From contig CAYIBX010000008.1 of NCBI GenBank assembly GCA_964361785.1, forward strand, positions 1 to 42,839: a stretch of DNA of 42,839 nucleotides. The letters are read 5' to 3'. The position numbers and the translations under genes were made by a program. The notes below the pieces were generated by a model. The model ran no database searches. It was given only the letters and a program-made list of their open reading frames with translations, and was not told the origin of the DNA. This stretch comes from UBA927 sp964361785 (GTDB lineage: Bacteria; Patescibacteriota; Microgenomatia; UBA10105; UBA927). Positions 39,668-42,839 of the stretch are shown here, in pieces. Each line of letters starts with the position of its first letter. Position 1 is the stretch's first letter.

Positions 39668-41133
39668 TTGCTTTGGCTATTAAATGGAAACGTAATGATG
39701 GGATTTTTTCCAACAAACCGATTCGCCATGGACTGATATACACCGGTAAGTAAGGTAACGGAACGCCCATGATCCGAAAAATCGGAAATCGGGTTAATTT
39801 TTTTTCCATGGAGAAATGATACGAATTCCAACATGGCTTTGCGTCGTGCATCCTCCTGGTGACCGCGGGAATGGTCATCGAGTGCCCGCTCGGATAAATC
39901 CGAAATGGTTATTTTTTCATAAGACTTCCAATCAGTGAAGAGTGCATGGTTGCGAAAGACATGGATATCGAGGTGATATTCCCCTCCGGGATCGAAAAGA
40001 TTTTTCGTGTTTCCCTGTTTAACTTCTTCCGATTGCAGGGAAACAAATTCGATGGCTTGGAACGGACCCTGTTCAATGATGTGTGTTTCATGGCGTAGTC
40101 TTCCGTTTCCTTTGTAGAGGTTCCGTCCCGCTGTCGAATACCAACCGCGTTGCGAGAAGCTGTTGTGGGCAAGATTTACGGATCCAAGTGTCATCGTTAC
40201 GTCTTTATGTTTGAATGCGAACGAACAGAACGCATCGATCTCCCCATATGTCCCCAGTAGTCGTTTGAGATTTTTTTGCAACGGTATCTTTTGGGAGGGA
40301 AATAGTTTTTTATAATCGGCGGGAGTTATTTGCGCAAGGTAATCGTTCGGGCGCACGGCGTTTACCGATATTTCTACGGAATCGATAGTTTTGTCTTTTC
40401 CTTCTGCCGCCTCAAGTAACCATGACATGGTATCGAAAAAATGATATCCGGAATGGGAACACTTTCCGTACCCCTCGTTATACCCATGGTAGGGGATATC
40501 CAACAATTCCTGCGGAAGCCGCCATTGCCCGTCTCCGTGAAATGATTGAATTGAGGTGATTGGACAATTTGTTCGGAGATATACTTCCCGTATAAGCGAT
40601 TTTATTTTGTCAAAAGCGGGATGAAATCTCCGTTGCGCCATAAGGCTGAAAAGAAGGCGCGGATGAATTTTTTTCGCGTTAACATATTCAGTGAGCAGTT
40701 CCCTATAATCTTTTTCGAGCATATTAGGCACGGATGGGTCCGTTGAAGCATTTGTATGCACCGAAACCGGTTTATCCATGAGGATGCTTAATCTTTGGGA
40801 AAGTGCCCATCTGGAATATGCGACATGCGACGCAGGGTCGGTTGCGATGATGACACCCATGATTCCTTCGTTCTCGACTATATCGTTTAGTTGTCTAACA
40901 ATCGTGGGTTGAAGGTGTCCGTTCGTTTTGTCGGGACTTGAAACATACAGGACCGGCGTTTTTTCGTCATTTTGGGTTTGAAGGAAGGATCCGATATCGG
41001 TACGCTTCTTGTCGATGTCTATTATATGGGAAATTTTAAATCCGAATTCTATTCCGTCACGCATGGCTATTTTGTAATAAATACGTTTTGCATGCGCTCC
41101 CAGTCCGATAAGAAGTAGCGGTATTTGTTTCAT
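39664..41133 (-). CDS. Gfo/Idh/MocA-like NAD(P)-dependent oxidoreductase
   Basis: About 489 residues from ATG 41133. The Rossmann N-terminus PLLLIGLGAHAKRIYYKIA has the GxGxxA dinucleotide motif. A VIIATDPASHVAYSRWALSQ segment then ILMDKPVSVH corresponds to the EKP/DKP strand of the family, and GKCSHSGYHFFDTMSWLL supplies the substrate-domain His and Asp. The family oxidises or reduces sugars and cyclitols. The protein is longer than usual (~350), with an extended C-terminal half. The start is supported by an ATGA overlap with the kinase stop. Confidence 0.82.
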   Translation of the reverse strand: MKQIPLLLIGLGAHAKRIYYKIAMRDGIEFGFKISHIIDIDKKRTDIGSFLQTQNDEKTPVLYVSSPDKTNGHLQPTIVRQLNDIVENEGIMGVIIATDPASHVAYSRWALSQRLSILMDKPVSVHTNASTDPSVPNMLEKDYRELLTEYVNAKKIHPRLLFSLMAQRRFHPAFDKIKSLIREVYLRTNCPITSIQSFHGDGQWRLPQELLDIPYHGYNEGYGKCSHSGYHFFDTMSWLLEAAEGKDKTIDSVEISVNAVRPNDYLAQITPADYKKLFPSQKIPLQKNLKRLLGTYGEIDAFCSFAFKHKDVTMTLGSVNLAHNSFSQRGWYSTAGRNLYKGNGRLRHETHIIEQGPFQAIEFVSLQSEEVKQGNTKNLFDPGGEYHLDIHVFRNHALFTDWKSYEKITISDLSERALDDHSRGHQEDARRKAMLEFVSFLHGKKINPISDFSDHGRSVTLLTGVYQSMANRFVGKNPIITFPFNSQSK

Positions 41134-42122
41134 ATGCTTGTGAGTCGGGTTATGATATCCGACCATGACTCTTTGCCGGTTATTTTGAACAATTCCCGTT
41201 CAGTATGTGTTTCCATTATAGTTTTTTCCTCACTCGATAGGGCAATTGGGTATGGAATGACGCTGTGGAGTCGATAAAGGACAATTCCGAGTGTTAGTCG
41301 ATAGATAAGTTTTAAATCGTACGGTACCTTACCATATCCCGATAGAAAATCCCGTACGGCTTGCCGCATGGGTTCAATGTTCGGAATGGTGTGTAACATG
41401 GTGTGCGCGAGTCCATATACAAAATCAAATTCCGGATTCCCCTGATGAGCCGTTTCGAGATCAAAAAACGTGAGAAGATGACCTTTTTGACGGATACCCA
41501 TATTTTTTGGCGCAGGATCGCCCATAATCAGTTGTCTGTTCGGTAAACGGGACAAGTTATCTACCGCATCATTGAGTACGGGGTGGTTACGGTATCCGAA
41601 TCTGTGCCCTAAAACCGTACGATAATAAGCCTCGTCGCCTTCAGGTCGGATGGGTTCGGTTATATGGGCAGTTTTTCGCTGAATTGTTGCTAGTGTCCGA
41701 CCATAGAGTCTGAATAATCCTTTAGGAGGTTTGCCACCCAAAAGCATCTGTTCCAATTTACTGCCGTCTTGTATGACATCGGAAAGGACAAGATAATGAT
41801 GATCCTTATTGAAGGATAGGACTTTGGGAAAATGGTCCGGTGCCGCGCCCGTAAATGAAGATAAAGCACGATATTCGTGAGTGATATCATTGGGATTGCA
41901 GGAGATCGTAGGTATCGCTACAAAGTGGTCCCCGCGGATTTTTAGATAATACGCATCTTTTCCCGATTCGATGCGGTAGACCCTGTGAGCAACCCCACCT
42001 ATGATCGGGGCAACAGCATTGATGTTTAAAGTGGCAAGAAACGGATCAGAAGCAAGGATGTCGTGAACATCATGGGGAAGAATATCTGGACTAGAAATGC
42101 GTGCATCTTTTTGATTCGTCAT
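41130..42122 (-). CDS. aminoglycoside phosphotransferase-like kinase
   Basis: 330 residues. N-lobe LNINAVAPIIGGVAHRVYRIES with AYYLKIRG (the ATP-binding Lys), and a C-lobe with LIMGDPAPKNMG in the place of the H-G-D-x4-N catalytic loop and FFDLETAHQGNPEFDFVYG in place of IDxE. The first catalytic-loop residue is Met instead of His, but the Asp and Asn are kept. It phosphorylates a hydroxyl group on a small molecule. It is the first gene of the cassette; its promoter lies in the 82-base gap shared with the divergent RNR-like gene. Confidence 0.85.
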   Translation of the reverse strand: MTNQKDARISSPDILPHDVHDILASDPFLATLNINAVAPIIGGVAHRVYRIESGKDAYYLKIRGDHFVAIPTISCNPNDITHEYRALSSFTGAAPDHFPKVLSFNKDHHYLVLSDVIQDGSKLEQMLLGGKPPKGLFRLYGRTLATIQRKTAHITEPIRPEGDEAYYRTVLGHRFGYRNHPVLNDAVDNLSRLPNRQLIMGDPAPKNMGIRQKGHLLTFFDLETAHQGNPEFDFVYGLAHTMLHTIPNIEPMRQAVRDFLSGYGKVPYDLKLIYRLTLGIVLYRLHSVIPYPIALSSEEKTIMETHTERELFKITGKESWSDIITRLTSI

Positions 42123-42156
42123 ATTATGATTTTATGGTTATTTTTGCGGCACGATG

Positions 42157-42162
42157 TATAAT
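42157..42162 (+). promoter_or_regulatory. -10 of the RNR-like gene
   Basis: Consensus TATAAT in the divergent gap between the kinase (minus) and RNR-like (plus) genes. It predicts a leader of about 35-40 bases before ATG 42205. No clear -35 hexamer is visible. Confidence 0.4.
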
Positions 42163-42204
42163 TATAGATCAGAGCGTCAAATTAACATAATTTTCGTATT
42201 AAAC

Positions 42205-42839
42205 ATGTTTCACAATATACAATATCAGCCATCGGAGAATGCCCTGAGAGTGCTTATAAAGGGCAATATTTTAGCTCCGGGCGAATCTCCGCAGGAGATG
42301 TTTGAACGGGTCGTAAATACGCTTTTTAGTGTTGAAGAGTCGTTTGGTATAGCCAAAAATGAGACGGAGAAAGCAAAAGAGGATTTTGCTGCGTTTATGG
42401 CTGCAAAAATGTATACTCCCGGCACTCCAACGCTTACGAATGCAGGGCGAGCAGGGTATGAAGATGCCGCACTTTCATCGTGTGCGATTATTCCTGTTGA
42501 TCTCCGCAAGAGACAGGCATCGAAAAAACTGATTAAAGCATATTACCGACAGAATATGGGATCCGGGTTTGATTTAACTCCTTATAAAAATCCGGTTGAA
42601 TTGTTGTTATGGCTCAACTCGCTTTCCGTGCACGAAACGAAAACGGGGGCGTATGACCGGTATATCGGGAATATGGCAAATCTTCACGTTACACACCCCG
42701 AAATCCGGAAATTTGTCGGACTGAAGCGGACGCACGCTTTAGCGCATTTTAATTGTTCCGTTGTCATTGATGATAAATTTATGGATGCCGCGGTGAGCGA
42801 TAGAAGCAGCAATTCATGCAAACTTCTTATGGATATTGC
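42205..42839 (+). CDS. ribonucleotide reductase-like protein, 5' part
   Basis: An open frame of 211 codons continues past the window end. It reads like the large-subunit core of class II/I reductases: MYTPGTPTLTNAG, LSSCAIIPV (a redox-active Cys position), MGSGFDLTPY (GTGF region), RYIGNMANLHVTHPEIRKFVGLKR and FNCSVVIDDKFMDA. Several canonical strings are altered (no TRRGA), and the GTGF-to-HPDI region is short, so it is divergent. The remaining catalytic Cys lie outside the window. It is divergent from the four-gene cassette, and it is unclear whether it serves deoxynucleotide synthesis or that cassette. Confidence 0.72.
   Translation, partial: MFHNIQYQPSENALRVLIKGNILAPGESPQEMFERVVNTLFSVEESFGIAKNETEKAKEDFAAFMAAKMYTPGTPTLTNAGRAGYEDAALSSCAIIPVDLRKRQASKKLIKAYYRQNMGSGFDLTPYKNPVELLLWLNSLSVHETKTGAYDRYIGNMANLHVTHPEIRKFVGLKRTHALAHFNCSVVIDDKFMDAAVSDRSSNSCKLLMDI

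Overview
The window looks like a chromosome fragment from a Patescibacteria (Candidate Phyla Radiation) bacterium. The reasons are compact genes with many ATGA stop/start overlaps, a PaaX/Cas2-like regulator of the kind common in that group, a small DUF378 membrane protein, short 5' leaders with few Shine-Dalgarno sites, and widespread small palindromic repeats. TGA is used as a normal stop (for example lysS, hicB, sufB), which argues against the code-25 lineages (Gracilibacteria, Absconditabacteria). The lineage assignment is inference; no rRNA gene is present.

Layout. 0-4.8 kb is accessory: a nucleotidyltransferase/DUF5680 pair, an alpha/beta hydrolase three bases behind tRNA-Gln, a PaaX/Cas2-like gene bracketed by two identical 38-bp palindromes, a NADAR-domain gene, an unrecognised gene, and an EamA transporter broken by one extra A. 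4.8-9.7 kb holds a flavin split-barrel protein, an Fe-S PD-(D/E)XK nuclease, GreA, a DEAD-box helicase with a long leader, a methyltransferase, a cold-shock protein and DUF378. 9.7-19.5 kb is one long Fe-S and redox operon: PIG-L deacetylase, sufC, sufB (with a 407-residue LAGLIDADG intein), a short sufD, Rieske protein, sufS, sufU, ferredoxin and a two-gene 2-oxoacid:ferredoxin oxidoreductase. Lon follows, behind a promoter that contains a near-perfect CIRCE (HrcA) operator.

22-26 kb is another accessory stretch: a class A beta-lactamase-like serine hydrolase, a Bro-N/DinD-like gene, a GC-rich palindromic repeat cluster, a HicB/HicA-like toxin-antitoxin pair, an unknown protein and tRNA-Glu. 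26-33 kb has a second GreA, then a strong promoter, a 25-codon lysine-rich leader peptide and a complete-looking attenuator ahead of an acyltransferase-like gene, a histone-deacetylase-family amidohydrolase, lysS, an HD hydrolase and rdgB. serS follows and carries an in-frame 36-bp palindromic element. An MFS transporter, a spermidine-synthase-like protein and secA complete this part.

The right end (37.7-42.1 kb, minus strand) is a tightly overlapping four-gene cassette: an APH-type kinase, a Gfo/Idh oxidoreductase, a ComB-like phosphatase and a radical SAM/SPASM enzyme. Divergent from it is the 5' part of a ribonucleotide-reductase-like gene, cut by the window end. I do not know a described pathway with this combination. 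The strongest candidates for undescribed biology are the palindrome/PaaX-Cas2-like unit, the lysine-codon attenuator operon, the palindromic element inserted in frame in serS, and the radical SAM cassette.
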